This document shows, in pieces, positions 54,998 through 64,000 of a stretch of DNA of 64,000 nucleotides; the stretch's first letter is position 1; each line of letters opens with the position of its first letter. Origin of the DNA: a bacterium BMS3Bbin14 (lineage in GTDB: Bacteria > Desulfobacterota > Desulfobulbia > Desulfobulbales > Desulfobulbaceae); contig BDTX01000004.1 of NCBI GenBank assembly GCA_002897615.1, positions 1-64,000 of the forward strand, given 5' to 3'. The notes beneath the pieces are model-generated. The model was not told the DNA's origin, made no database searches, and saw only the letters and a list, made by a program, of their open reading frames with translations. The position numbers and the translations under genes were made by a program.

Positions 54998-56824
54998 ATG
55001 CCGGCCGCCTCTCCACTTACCGCCGATTTCCTGAAAACCGTCAGCCACGGGCCCGGCGTCTACCAGATGCTCGGCCGCCGGGAGGTACTGTATGTCGGCA
55101 AGGCCAGGGACCTGCGGAAGCGGCTGGCCACGTACTGTCACTTTTCCGGTCCGGTCCACTCCAAGACCGCGGTCATGCTGGCCAAGGTGCGGCGGGTGGA
55201 GACGATCCTCACCACCACGGAAAAGGAGGCCCTGATCCTCGAGGCCTCGCTGATCAAGAAACACCGGCCGCGTTACAATGTTATCCTGCGTGACGACAAA
55301 AACTATCCGCTCATCAAGGTCACCGTGCAGGAGGAATGGCCGCGAATCGTGGTGACCCGCAGGCGGATCCGGGACGGCAGCCGTTATTTCGGGCCGTTTT
55401 CTTCCGGTTCGGGTATGCGGGAGACGGTGAAACTGCTCCACGCCATGTTCCCGCTCAGGCGCTGCCCGGTTGTCAAGGTGCGCAGCCGGCCCTGCCTGAA
55501 CCACCAGATGGATCGCTGCCTGGCGCCGTGTACGGGCCGGGTTGACCGGGACGACTACCTGGAGCTGGTCCACAGCGTGCTCATGGTCCTGGAGGGCCGG
55601 AACCGGGAACTGATCGGCAACCTGGAAAGCAAGATGAAACAGGCCGCCCGGGAACTGGCCTTTGAAAAGGCGGCGGCCTGCCGGGACCGGATCAAGGGGC
55701 TCAAACGGACCCTGGAACGACAGGTGGTGGTCGCCGAACATTTTCGTGACCAGGACGTCTTCGGACTTGTCCGCCGGGACGCCTCTATCGGCATCGCCAT
55801 CCTCTTTGTCCGCTCGGGCATGATCAGCGGCGCGCAATCATTTTTCCTGGCCGATCCCCTCGGCTCGGACGAACGGGTCCTGGGCGAGGCCATCATCCAG
55901 TACTACTCCCGGCAACGCCAGCCGCCCCGGGAACTGCTGCTGCCCATGATGCCGGAAGACGACCTGCTGCTGGCGGAGCGGTTGTCCGAACTGCGGGAGG
56001 CCGGCGTCAAGCTGCTGGTTCCCCGGCGCGGCCGGCACCTGCAGCTCATGGCCATGGCGGCCGGCAACGCCTCCCAGGTATTCTCCGAATACGGCAGGAA
56101 ACAGCAATCATGGGAGAACCTCGCCGCGGCCCTGCAGCACACCCTCCGCCTCGACCGCCGGCCCGGGCGAATAGAATGCCTCGACATCTCGAACCTCGGC
56201 GGCAGCCAGGCCGTGGGCTCCCTGGTCTGCTTCCAAGAGGGGGAAAAGTACGCCCGGGGCTATCGGCACTACAGGATCGCGGACCAGGACGAGCCGAATG
56301 ATTATGCCATGATGCACGAGGTCCTGACCCGGCGCCTGGAAAAAGGGGTAAGCGAAGACCAGCTGCCGGACCTGCTGTTACTGGACGGCGGCAAGGGCCA
56401 GCTCAATATCGCCCTGGACATCGTCACCAGGCTCGGCCTGTTCGAACGAATCGACCTGGCGGCCATTGCCAAGGAAAAAGAACAGGAGGGGGAAAAGCTC
56501 TTCCGGCCGGGCCGGAAAAATCCGATTCTCCTGCCCCGGCACGCCCCGGTGCTGCTCTTTCTCATGCGCGTCAGGGACGAGGCGCATCGATTCGGCATCA
56601 CCTTTCATCGACAACTGCGGCGCAAAAACACGCTGGCATCAGGACTTGACGCCGTCAGCGGCATCGGTCCGCAACGTAAGAAGCTCCTCCTCAAGACCTT
56701 CGGCAGCTACAAACGAATCCAGGCGGCGTCGGCCGAAGAACTCAGCCGGGCCGCCGGTATCGGCCCGGTCCTGGCCGCCTCCATCTACCGGCAGCTGCAC
56801 CGGCAAGCCGGCGACAACGGCTGA
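54998..56824 (+). CDS. uvrC: Excinuclease ABC subunit C
   Basis: A 608-residue nucleotide-excision-repair nuclease. GIY-YIG domain at the N-terminus (GPGVYQMLG ... VLYVGKARDL, incises 3' of the lesion), a UVR motif at about 200-235, the RNase-H-like UvrC domain (about 380-530, with IECLDISNLGGSQAVGS, incises 5'), and a tandem helix-hairpin-helix at the end (SGIGPQRKKLLLKTF). All parts are complete. The start is three bases after the ABC ATPase stop. Confidence 0.96.
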   Translation: MPAASPLTADFLKTVSHGPGVYQMLGRREVLYVGKARDLRKRLATYCHFSGPVHSKTAVMLAKVRRVETILTTTEKEALILEASLIKKHRPRYNVILRDDKNYPLIKVTVQEEWPRIVVTRRRIRDGSRYFGPFSSGSGMRETVKLLHAMFPLRRCPVVKVRSRPCLNHQMDRCLAPCTGRVDRDDYLELVHSVLMVLEGRNRELIGNLESKMKQAARELAFEKAAACRDRIKGLKRTLERQVVVAEHFRDQDVFGLVRRDASIGIAILFVRSGMISGAQSFFLADPLGSDERVLGEAIIQYYSRQRQPPRELLLPMMPEDDLLLAERLSELREAGVKLLVPRRGRHLQLMAMAAGNASQVFSEYGRKQQSWENLAAALQHTLRLDRRPGRIECLDISNLGGSQAVGSLVCFQEGEKYARGYRHYRIADQDEPNDYAMMHEVLTRRLEKGVSEDQLPDLLLLDGGKGQLNIALDIVTRLGLFERIDLAAIAKEKEQEGEKLFRPGRKNPILLPRHAPVLLFLMRVRDEAHRFGITFHRQLRRKNTLASGLDAVSGIGPQRKKLLLKTFGSYKRIQAASAEELSRAAGIGPVLAASIYRQLHRQAGDNG

Positions 56825-56842
56825 AAAATCCCGGCCGCCCCC

Positions 56843-57526
56843 TCAAGCCCCCCGGTATTGCAGGGTCAGACCGCCGGCGGATTCCGTGACGGTTACCCCC
56901 AGGGGAGCCAGGAGCTGAAAGAGGGGCCGGCCGAAATAAAATAGTTCCCTGGCAACGGACAGGCCGTACCGTTGCATGGCCATGCCGCGCACGGCCAGGT
57001 CCCGGTTCACCAGTTGCTCCAGTTCACGGAGCATTTCCGCGCGCCGGGCTGAAGAGCGGAGACGGATTTCGCTCTCGACCAGGTCGGGACAGGCGCACTC
57101 CCGCTCATGGAGGCGGACCAACGGCAGGAGCGGATCATTGTCCGCAATAAGATCGTAACGGCCCAGGAGGTCGCGGCCGGCAATGGCCAGCACTTCATCC
57201 GGGGCCCAGCATTTGAGCAGCCGGCAGGCCAGCGGCCGCCGGTCATATATGGCGCAGGACCAAGATTCCGCCTGCAGAAAGCGGCAGGACCAGTCCCGGC
57301 CCCGCCCCTGTATCTTGATCAACTCCTGCCGGACCGGCTCCGGGCGGTCGGACAACGGATAGCGGGCCAGCTCGCCCCGGCGGATGGTAACCAGGACATC
57401 AAATTCCAAAAAACCCGGCGCCACCAGGTGGCGGTCCTGAATATGCAGGGCCGGCCCGCCCTGGCGGCAACAGGTACCGCAGCGGTCGCAGGCTTCCTTA
57501 ATTTTTTCTGAGAACTGGCTTGGCAT
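56843..57526 (-). CDS. YkgJ-family cysteine cluster protein
   Basis: A 227-residue protein beginning MPSQFSEKIKEACDRCGTCC. The cysteine motifs CDRCGTCC, SCRFL and CAIYDRRPLACRLLKC define the YkgJ/UPF0153 family, predicted to bind a metal or an iron-sulfur cluster. The function is unknown. GGAGGT lies ahead of the ATG; the frame continues upstream to 57583 without support. It is convergent with uvrC, 18 bases away. Confidence 0.85.
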   Translation of the reverse strand: MPSQFSEKIKEACDRCGTCCRQGGPALHIQDRHLVAPGFLEFDVLVTIRRGELARYPLSDRPEPVRQELIKIQGRGRDWSCRFLQAESWSCAIYDRRPLACRLLKCWAPDEVLAIAGRDLLGRYDLIADNDPLLPLVRLHERECACPDLVESEIRLRSSARRAEMLRELEQLVNRDLAVRGMAMQRYGLSVARELFYFGRPLFQLLAPLGVTVTESAGGLTLQYRGA

Positions 57527-57919
57527 TTTGACCTCCGGTTGCCCTGAATACGCTTCATTCGGGCCGCAGTTTTTACGACGCACTCCCCAATACCTGGCCC
57601 GGAAACATCTGTCAAGCCTGACGGCGCAAGGCGGTAAAACCTGCCGGCCGTCAGGCTCGCACCAACCACATCACGGATACGGCAACCCGATAATCCGGGA
57701 TCTTACGCGGCAATAACCGGGCCGGCGGACCGCGCGCAACTCGCGCGGAACCGGGATTCCCGGGCCTTGACGCCCTGCCGCCGACGCCGTTCCCGATCCT
57801 TGCTATTGTCTTTTTATTTATGTAAAATAACAATGTAAAATAACACTTATTATCAAGCAAAAAATCACCGCCGGCCGCCCTGACGGCAACAACCGGTGTA
57901 AACATTCAGGGGAAGGACA
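57527..57919. other. Divergent intergenic region
   Basis: About 390 bases between the YkgJ-type and cyclase genes without a convincing gene. The 57805-57860 part is AT-rich and probably holds the promoter of the cyclase gene. No recognisable repeats were seen. Confidence 0.45.
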
Positions 57920-60475
57920 ATGAATACCGGAAACCGCATAAAAAACAAGAAGCTGTATTACAAACTCAATGTCATCTTCATTCTCCTGCTTCTTTTCCCC
58001 TGTTCCGGCTTTATTTACCTCGGTTACAAGTATAATCTGCTGCAAAACGAGTACATCAAAATCTTTATCGCCATCGGCCTTTTTTACATCCTGATCGGCT
58101 TCACCCTGCTGCGAAAACTCTTTGACAGCATCATCGTTTTCTCAAAAACTATTTCCGAGAAAATCAACAAGGAGATCGTTTCCGGTGCCGTGGACGAGAA
58201 CCAGAACGAACTGCAGCAAATCGTCCAGTCCTTTAACACCATCGAACACCAGTTCCGGCTGAGTTCCGAACAGCTGGCCCGAAAGGCGTCCGAAGTCTCT
58301 ATCCTCAAGGAACTTGCCGATATCTGCTACGTAACTCTCGACCCCTGGGAAATTCTCTATGTCACCCTGGAACGCGCCCTGCTTCTCACCAGGGCGGACA
58401 TAGGTTCAATCCTGATCCTGGACAAGGAGGAACCGAGATCATTTATCGTCAAGGCGACGATCGGGCTTGGCGATCATATCAAGATGGACGACAAGATCAA
58501 TTTCGAGACCTCAATCGCCAAGTATGCGGTCATCAACAAAAGCCCCCTGGTCATCGAGAACATTGAGAAAGAAAGACGCTTCGGCCGGACCAACCGCCTG
58601 CATTACGGAACAAAATCCTTTGTCATCATGCCGATCAAAACCATCAAGGATGTCATCGGGGTCCTGTCAATTTCCCGTAAGGATAACAAGGCGGTTTTCA
58701 CGGAGGCGGAGGTCGAAGCCCTGACTCCCCTTTTGAGCAACGCGGCCTTTACCTATGAAAATCTCCGGCTCATGAAGGACATTGAACAGGAAGAAAAGCA
58801 CCTGGCCGCGATCAAGAGGATCTTCAATACCCTGAACTCCAGCCTGCGGGACAGCGAATTGCTGCATACCATCCTGAACGAGGTACAGGGCGTGATCCCG
58901 TTCGAGATTGCCGTCATCATGATCCGGAATGATAAAAGCGAGGACCATCTCAAGGTCATTGACCTGCAGGCCAGCACAACAATCGACCTGGCCATCGGCG
59001 ATAAACTTCCCCACCTGGGCACCATCGTCGACCATGTGATGCAGCAGAACGCCGTCCAGATTATCGATGATCTCGATGCCATCAGACAGAACGAAAAAAA
59101 CGAAAAACTCTTTATCAACAACGACCTCAAGGCCTGTCTCCTGGCCCCGCTCACCTCGAGGGGCCAGGTCAACGGCGTCCTGGCTCTCTATGCCAAGGAC
59201 AGTTCGAAATTCCACGAAATACCTGAAACGGTTGAGGGGATCACCAACATTATTTCATTCGCCGTTGAAGAGAGCCGGCTGTCGGCCGCGGTGTCGAAGA
59301 GAAACCAGGAACTGGTGACCATCAAGCAGATCGGCAGCGCCCTCGCCTCTTCAACTTTCGATATGAAACAGGTGCTGAAATACACCATGGATATGATCAG
59401 GACCCTGATGAATGTCGAGGCGGGGTCCCTGTCCCTGGTCAAGGACAACGAACTTGAATTTGCGGTTGCCTTTGAGCTGGACATGACCCAACTGCAGAAA
59501 ATCAAGCTGAAACTGGGGCAGGGAATCTCCGGGGCGGTTGCCACCCGGGGCGAGGCGATCATTGAAAACGATCCCCCGGCTTCGAGCCATTTCGACCCGG
59601 TCATAGACGAGATAACCGGTTTCAGAACCCGGTCGGTCCTCTGTGTCCCGATGATCTCCCAGGGCAAGGTAATCGGGGTCATCGAGGTCCTGAACAAACA
59701 AGAAGGGGATTTCAGTGCCGGGGATAAAGATATTTTGCAGTCCATTGCGACCTCGGTCAGCATTGCCATGGAAAATGCCCGCCTTTACGAAAAAACAGTA
59801 TCAATGGCCGAACAGGAGCGCGGCATCCGGGGGATGTTCCAGAAATTCGTGCCCAAGGAGATCATTGACAAAATCATCCACGGTTCCGCGGTCAACAAGG
59901 AGTTTGTCGACGAACTTAAAACCATTACCCTGCTGAACATAGATATCCGCGGCTTTTCCGAACTGGCCCGAAAGATAGGGCCGCAGAAAAGCGTTGCCCT
60001 GTTGAACTATTTTTTCTCGGTTATGGGCGGCATTGTCTTCAAACACAGCGGTATTGTCGACAAATACCTCGGCGACGGCTTCCTGGCCCTGTTCGGCGCG
60101 CCGGTCTCAACGGCCATGGATGCGGAAAACGCCGTGTCGGCGGCCCTGGAAATGCAGGAATCCATTCCCGCGATCAATGAAGATTACGCCCAGGAACTCC
60201 TGGACGCCCCGGTCAATATCGGGGTCAGCATCTATACCGGCGAGGTCGTAGTCGGCAATATCGGTTTTGATATGAAGATGGACTATACCGTCATCGGCGA
60301 TTCCGTAAACAACGTCTTTAAACTGCAGAAATTTACCAAACCGTTACCAGACAGTATCGTCATTGCCGAAAGCACCTGCCGTGCGGCCCAGACCCCCCTG
60401 GAAATACGGGAGCTTGACCATACCTTGAACGGCATGAAGATTTATGAACTATTGGGCCGCAAAAAAAATTCCTGA
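57920..60475 (+). CDS. GAF-domain adenylate/guanylate cyclase
   Basis: An 851-residue signalling protein: two N-terminal membrane helices (about 18-40 and 48-68), a linker helix, three GAF domains (about 115-275, 295-455, 470-635) and a C-terminal class III nucleotide cyclase (about 665-845). Metal-binding aspartates are Asp675 (NIDIRGFS) and Asp719 (YLGDGF). The transition-state Asn-Arg pair is altered: Asn797 is present, but the Arg position is Lys801 (VNNVFKLQ). It therefore may have lower activity or a different product. The stop codon is provided by the terminal repeat of MITE copy F. Confidence 0.88.
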   Translation: MNTGNRIKNKKLYYKLNVIFILLLLFPCSGFIYLGYKYNLLQNEYIKIFIAIGLFYILIGFTLLRKLFDSIIVFSKTISEKINKEIVSGAVDENQNELQQIVQSFNTIEHQFRLSSEQLARKASEVSILKELADICYVTLDPWEILYVTLERALLLTRADIGSILILDKEEPRSFIVKATIGLGDHIKMDDKINFETSIAKYAVINKSPLVIENIEKERRFGRTNRLHYGTKSFVIMPIKTIKDVIGVLSISRKDNKAVFTEAEVEALTPLLSNAAFTYENLRLMKDIEQEEKHLAAIKRIFNTLNSSLRDSELLHTILNEVQGVIPFEIAVIMIRNDKSEDHLKVIDLQASTTIDLAIGDKLPHLGTIVDHVMQQNAVQIIDDLDAIRQNEKNEKLFINNDLKACLLAPLTSRGQVNGVLALYAKDSSKFHEIPETVEGITNIISFAVEESRLSAAVSKRNQELVTIKQIGSALASSTFDMKQVLKYTMDMIRTLMNVEAGSLSLVKDNELEFAVAFELDMTQLQKIKLKLGQGISGAVATRGEAIIENDPPASSHFDPVIDEITGFRTRSVLCVPMISQGKVIGVIEVLNKQEGDFSAGDKDILQSIATSVSIAMENARLYEKTVSMAEQERGIRGMFQKFVPKEIIDKIIHGSAVNKEFVDELKTITLLNIDIRGFSELARKIGPQKSVALLNYFFSVMGGIVFKHSGIVDKYLGDGFLALFGAPVSTAMDAENAVSAALEMQESIPAINEDYAQELLDAPVNIGVSIYTGEVVVGNIGFDMKMDYTVIGDSVNNVFKLQKFTKPLPDSIVIAESTCRAAQTPLEIRELDHTLNGMKIYELLGRKKNS

Positions 60476-60714
60476 ATCCGTGACGGCTTGAGGTACTATT
60501 CCAGGCAACATGTGGAATTGATTGCATTATTGACAAATAAATGCATTTTATATTCTTCACCGCGCCGCCCTGCGGGGCGCCCGATAACGGCGCATCTGCT
60601 GCGTTGGCAACAAAGTTGATATCACACCAGGATAATCAACATCGTTGCCGCCTCGAAGGTCTCGCAGGCTCGCTATCTGCATCTGCACCGTTCTCGAACG
60701 CTCACGGATTCAGG
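60471..60714 (+). repeat. MITE-like family 1 repeat, copy F (complete, with TSD and internal insert)
   Basis: A 244-bp copy in the same orientation as copy B, flanked by AAATT on both sides (60466-60470 and 60715-60719). The terminal CCTGA supplies the TGA stop of the cyclase gene. About 24 extra bases (cgaaggtctcgcaggctcgc and tatc) sit in the right arm, between GCCGCCT and TGCATCTG, absent from other copies. Confidence 0.93.
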
Positions 60715-60905
60715 AAATTAATTCCAGCCTTGATTTTCTGTTCAGCCAGCTCTCTTCCGCTCCGGACGGAGACGACAAGCTGCCGGGTTGTTGCGGCCGG
60801 GACCCGGACTTTTTTTCATTGCTTTTCAGAATGTTGGAATTAAAGTATAGTTAAAATTTTTGAACGGCTGATTTTTGCAAAATCTTACATATAAGGAAAA
60901 ACATC

Positions 60906-61868
60906 ATGGGAAATTCATGCGGAGGATCCTGCGGCACAGAGCAAAAGAGCACCTGCGGCTCTCCCGACGCCGCCCTGGCGCAGCAGGATCTGGCGATCAA
61001 CAGATCGCTGGGCAGAATCAAGAACAAAATCCTGGTCATGAGCGGCAAGGGCGGCGTGGGCAAATCAACGGTTGCCGTTAACCTGGCCCTGGGCCTTGCA
61101 AACCGGGGATATCAAGTCGGCCTTATGGACGTCGATCTGCACGGCCCCGATATCTGCCGGATGCTGCGCCTGACCGGCTCCATGGAACCGCCGAAAAACC
61201 CGGCAGATCTTATTCCGCCCCTGGTCTACAATGACAATCTCAAGGTCGTCTCCCTTGAGTACATGATGCAGAACCGGGACGATCCCATTATCTGGCGCGG
61301 ACCGCTGAAGATTCAGGCCATCCGCCAGTTTATAGCGGACATGGACTGGGGCGAACTTGATTACCTGGTCATTGACTCCCCCCCGGGTACCGGTGACGAG
61401 CCGCTTTCCGTGGCCCAGACCGTAAACGGCGTTGAGGCCGTGATCGTCACGACCCCGCAGGCCGTGGCCCTGGCCGATGTCCGCAAGTCCATCAACTTCT
61501 GCAAATCCGTCAAGATGCCGATAGCCGGCGTAGTGGAAAACATGTCCGGATTTATCTGTCCGCACTGCCATGAAGCAGTGGACATCTTCAGTTCCGGCGG
61601 CGGGGAACAGACCGCCCGCGACTTTGACCTGCCCTTTCTTGGCCGGGTCCCCATGGACCCCCGGGTGGTTATTGCCGGTGACACCGGCCGGCCGTACCTC
61701 TCCTCCGACGAGGATACACCGGCCGTCACGGTCTTTAACAGTATCGTCGATGCCGTGGAAAAACGTCTGCCGGCAACCGTTGCGGCCGGCCTGGAGACGC
61801 TGGACGCGCTGAACGGCAGTTGTGCCTGCGGCCCCAGCGGTTGCGATCCCGGAAAATGTAGCTGCTGA
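60906..61868 (+). CDS. mrp: Mrp/NBP35-family iron-sulfur cluster carrier ATPase
   Basis: A 320-residue P-loop ATPase. After a cysteine-containing N-terminus (SCGGSCG ... STCG) comes the deviant Walker A GKGGVGKST, then IDSPPGTGDE, and a CxxC in FICPHCHEAVD. A cysteine-rich tail (CACGPSGCDPGKCSC) resembles the archaeal and anaerobe Mrp variants that bind iron-sulfur or metal clusters. It delivers [4Fe-4S] clusters to target proteins. AAGGA precedes the ATG. A stable hairpin follows. Confidence 0.93.
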   Translation: MGNSCGGSCGTEQKSTCGSPDAALAQQDLAINRSLGRIKNKILVMSGKGGVGKSTVAVNLALGLANRGYQVGLMDVDLHGPDICRMLRLTGSMEPPKNPADLIPPLVYNDNLKVVSLEYMMQNRDDPIIWRGPLKIQAIRQFIADMDWGELDYLVIDSPPGTGDEPLSVAQTVNGVEAVIVTTPQAVALADVRKSINFCKSVKMPIAGVVENMSGFICPHCHEAVDIFSSGGGEQTARDFDLPFLGRVPMDPRVVIAGDTGRPYLSSDEDTPAVTVFNSIVDAVEKRLPATVAAGLETLDALNGSCACGPSGCDPGKCSC

Positions 61869-61883
61869 CCAGGCAAACCAATT

Positions 61884-61910
61884 CCCGCCGGCGGCCCCAC
61901 CGTCGGCGGG
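61884..61910 (+). terminator. Hairpin after mrp
   Basis: CCCGCCGGCGG pairs with CCGTCGGCGGG (one mismatch) around a 5-base loop, 16 bases after the mrp stop. It is followed by ATATTTC only, so termination may be partial; the MBL gene starts 33 bases later. Confidence 0.55.
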
Positions 61911-61942
61911 ATATTTCACCTCAACGGGCTGATACGGAATTT

Positions 61943-62584
61943 ATGCGAGTACAACAATTCATAGTCGGAACGATGGAAGTCTGTTGTTATGTCGTCTCCT
62001 GTGAAAAAACAGGCACGGCGGTCGTCATTGATCCCGGGGGTAATGAAGACAAAATCATCGCCGCCTGCGAAAAGAACAACCTGCAGGTAAAATACATTAT
62101 CGCCACCCACGGCCACCCCGACCATGTCTGTGGCAACCGGCGGCTGCAAGAGGCCACCGGCGCCGAGATTATCATGCACCGTGACGATGCCCTTTTTTTC
62201 TGGCAGCCCGAAGTCCGGGAATACTTCTCCATGCTCGGCCTGGCCGAATCTCCGGTTCCGGATATCCTGGTCCATGACGGCGACACCATCACCGTCGGCG
62301 ATTCGGAACTCCAGGTTATCCATACTCCCGGCCACACACCGGGCGGCATCTGTCTGTACAGTGCCCCCGATTGTTTTACCGGCGACACCCTCTTTGTCGG
62401 GGCCGTAGGCCGCACCGACTTCCCCGGCGGCTCCACGGATGAACTGATGCGATCCATTCGCACCCGCCTGCTTGTCCTGCCACCGGAAACGATCGTCTGG
62501 CCCGGCCACGGCTACGGCGGTAACCGCTCGACCATCGGCGTAGAAGCGAAAAACAACCCCTTCATTACCAGCTCACAAATTTAG
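61943..62584 (+). CDS. MBL-fold metallo-hydrolase (glyoxalase II-like)
   Basis: A 213-residue metallo-beta-lactamase-fold hydrolase. The metal motif THGHPDH (residues 53-59) is followed by the HTPGHTPGG and FTGDTLFVG blocks and the terminal WPGHGYGG. This pattern is shared by glyoxalase II-like thioesterases and persulfide dioxygenase relatives. The exact substrate is unknown. It lies between mrp and selB on the same strand. Confidence 0.9.
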   Translation: MRVQQFIVGTMEVCCYVVSCEKTGTAVVIDPGGNEDKIIAACEKNNLQVKYIIATHGHPDHVCGNRRLQEATGAEIIMHRDDALFFWQPEVREYFSMLGLAESPVPDILVHDGDTITVGDSELQVIHTPGHTPGGICLYSAPDCFTGDTLFVGAVGRTDFPGGSTDELMRSIRTRLLVLPPETIVWPGHGYGGNRSTIGVEAKNNPFITSSQI

Positions 62585-62705
62585 GGTTTGCGCAGAAAAC
62601 AAGTTTGCATAATTGGCGCCCGGCTTTGGCCTGGGCGTCGTTGGGCCGCTTGAACGAAAAAATTATACCATTTTCCCCCTGATTCATTTTTCCTCCGGTT
62701 GATCT

Positions 62706-64000
62706 ATGCGTGAAATTATCCTCGGTACGGCCGGTCATGTTGATCACGGAAAGACCAGCCTGATCCGGGCGCTGACCGGCATTGAAACCGACCGCCTTAA
62801 AGAAGAAAAAAGCCGGGGCATTACCATTGAGCTTGGTTTTGCCTATCTTGATCTTCCCTGCGGCCACCGCCTCGGCATTGTCGATGTCCCGGGCCATGAA
62901 AAATTCGTGCGCAACATGGTCGCCGGCGCGGCCGGCATGGACCTCGTCGCCTTTATTGTTGCCGCCGACGAAGGCATTATGCCGCAGACCAGGGAACACT
63001 TCGAAATCTGCCAGCTCCTCGGCGTCCGCGACGGCCTGATCATCATCACCAAAAAAGACATGGTGGACGACGAATGGCTGGAAATGGTCCGGGAGGAAGT
63101 CAGGGAGTTTTTCAGGGACAGTTTCCTGGGCGAAGCGCCGATTATCGAGGTCTCGTCTATTACCGGCGAGGGTCTGGACACAGTTAAGGAGGTGCTGGAC
63201 AAGAAAATTGCGGCCATGTCGTTCCACGAGGAATTCGGCCCCTTCCGCCTCGCCGTGGACCGGGTTTTCTCCATGAAGGGCTTTGGCACCGTTATCACCG
63301 GGACTTCGCTTTCCGGCCGGGTCGCCGTCGGTGACGACCTGATGTTCTACCCGGGCGGCCTGACGGCGAAAATCCGCGGCCTGCAGGTGCATGGCCGGAG
63401 CATCGAAATCGTTGAGGCCGGACACCGCACCGCCATCAACCTCCAGGGCATAGAAAAACACGAGATCAACCGTGGCGACATGGCGGCGACCCCGGGCAGC
63501 CTGGTGTCCTCTACCCTGCTGGACACCGATCTCCACTATTTGGGGTCAAATGCAAAAGAGCTGAAAAACCGGGCCCAGGTTCGCATTCACGTGGGCACCC
63601 GCGAGGTCATCGGCCGCATCGTTCTCATGGAATCGGACGTGGTCCAGCCCGGCGAAGAGGCCTTTGTCCAGATTATCCTGCAGGAACCGGTGGCCGTCCG
63701 GCCCGGTGACCGCTATGTCGTCCGCAGTTACTCGCCGATTACCACCATCGGCGGGGGCAGCATCCTGAACAATGCGCCCCGCAAGCGGAAGCGGACAACC
63801 CAACGTGACCGGGAACTGAACCGGCGGGCCTTCTCCATCTGCCAAAACGGCAGCTACGAGGACCGGATGCTGCTTTTCCTGGAGGAAAGCGGACAGGGAG
63901 GCTTGACCACGGACCAGCTTGCCGGCCGGCTGGGATTGTTTGGCAAGAAACTCAAAAAAGAACTGCAACCCCCCCTGTCCAGCGGTAAAATCATGGTAGT
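62706..64000 (+). CDS. selB: Selenocysteine-specific elongation factor SelB (partial)
   Basis: The first 431 codons; the gene runs off the window end. The GTPase domain has G1 [10 protein letters not shown]3 DVPGHEK and, at the NKxD position, TKKD, as is usual in SelB. EF-Tu-like domains II and III follow (about 180-350), then the start of the winged-helix region that binds the SECIS element (from about 370). The organism should make selenoproteins, in line with anaerobic metabolism. No in-frame stop is present up to 64000. Confidence 0.95.
   Translation, partial: MREIILGTAGHVDHGKTSLIRALTGIETDRLKEEKSRGITIELGFAYLDLPCGHRLGIVDVPGHEKFVRNMVAGAAGMDLVAFIVAADEGIMPQTREHFEICQLLGVRDGLIIITKKDMVDDEWLEMVREEVREFFRDSFLGEAPIIEVSSITGEGLDTVKEVLDKKIAAMSFHEEFGPFRLAVDRVFSMKGFGTVITGTSLSGRVAVGDDLMFYPGGLTAKIRGLQVHGRSIEIVEAGHRTAINLQGIEKHEINRGDMAATPGSLVSSTLLDTDLHYLGSNAKELKNRAQVRIHVGTREVIGRIVLMESDVVQPGEEAFVQIILQEPVAVRPGDRYVVRSYSPITTIGGGSILNNAPRKRKRTTQRDRELNRRAFSICQNGSYEDRMLLFLEESGQGGLTTDQLAGRLGLFGKKLKKELQPPLSSGKIMV

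Noticed and set aside
54671-55837. 388-codon minus-strand frame opposite the ABC ATPase and uvrC
   Set aside because: Shadow of two conserved genes; composition typical of the reverse frame of GC-rich DNA.

Overview
The window is a chromosomal stretch of a Gram-negative bacterium. Gene content (FtsEX-EnvC, Tol cluster, NtrY/NtrX with DUF4390 and HemB, a complete moxR-bat aerotolerance operon, CooC, SelB, Mrp/NBP35, DUF134) and the moderately high GC of the core genes fit an anaerobic Desulfobacterota (deltaproteobacterial), perhaps Desulfobulbia-like. That placement is inferred from gene content; no ribosomal RNA or taxonomic marker is present.

Layout. 0.1-2.5 kb: DUF445 protein and a phosphoglycolate-phosphatase-like HAD enzyme. 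3.0-8.5 kb: cooC-ftsE-ftsX-envC, then ctpA (cell division and periplasmic proteolysis). 8.6-11.6 kb: era and a divergent RNase II/R-type exonuclease. 11.7-20.3 kb: seven-gene moxR-DUF58-DUF4381-batA-batB/C-batD-batE operon. 20.5-25 kb: OmpR-type two-component system, rfbC-rfbB (dTDP-sugar synthesis), DUF134 regulator. 25.5-30.8 kb: DUF4390-ntrY-ntrX-hemB. 31-33 kb: an EAL-domain relic and a phytase-like esterase. 33-40.4 kb: an AT-richer accessory island ending at tRNA-His, packed with five toxin-antitoxin modules (one with a broken toxin), one intact REP-associated tyrosine transposase (RAYT), three decayed RAYT relics, and several palindromic or tandem repeats. 40.5-45.5 kb: a zinc-ribbon protein, a prephenate dehydratase-ACT-prephenate dehydrogenase fusion, a probably foreign methyltransferase, an SH3 protein and TlyA. 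45.5-50.2 kb: tolQ-tolR-tolA-tolB-cpoB without pal. 50.7-64 kb: thioredoxin-reductase-like flavoprotein, M48 protease, fused oligopeptide-ABC ATPase, UvrC, YkgJ-type protein, GAF-cyclase sensor, Mrp, MBL hydrolase and the start of selB.

The strongest unexplained signals are two dispersed repeat families. Family 1 is a roughly 220-bp multi-hairpin element with 13-bp terminal inverted repeats (CCTGAATCCGTGA). It occurs six times; three copies are flanked by perfect, different 5-bp direct repeats (ATACT, TATAA, AAATT). This is direct evidence of a transposed, non-coding MITE. Family 2 is a 108-118-bp palindrome (GTAA-nnn-TTCA ... TGAA-nnn-TTAC) whose variable stem positions co-vary between three copies, implying selection for a folded single strand; the intact RAYT nearby is a candidate mobiliser.
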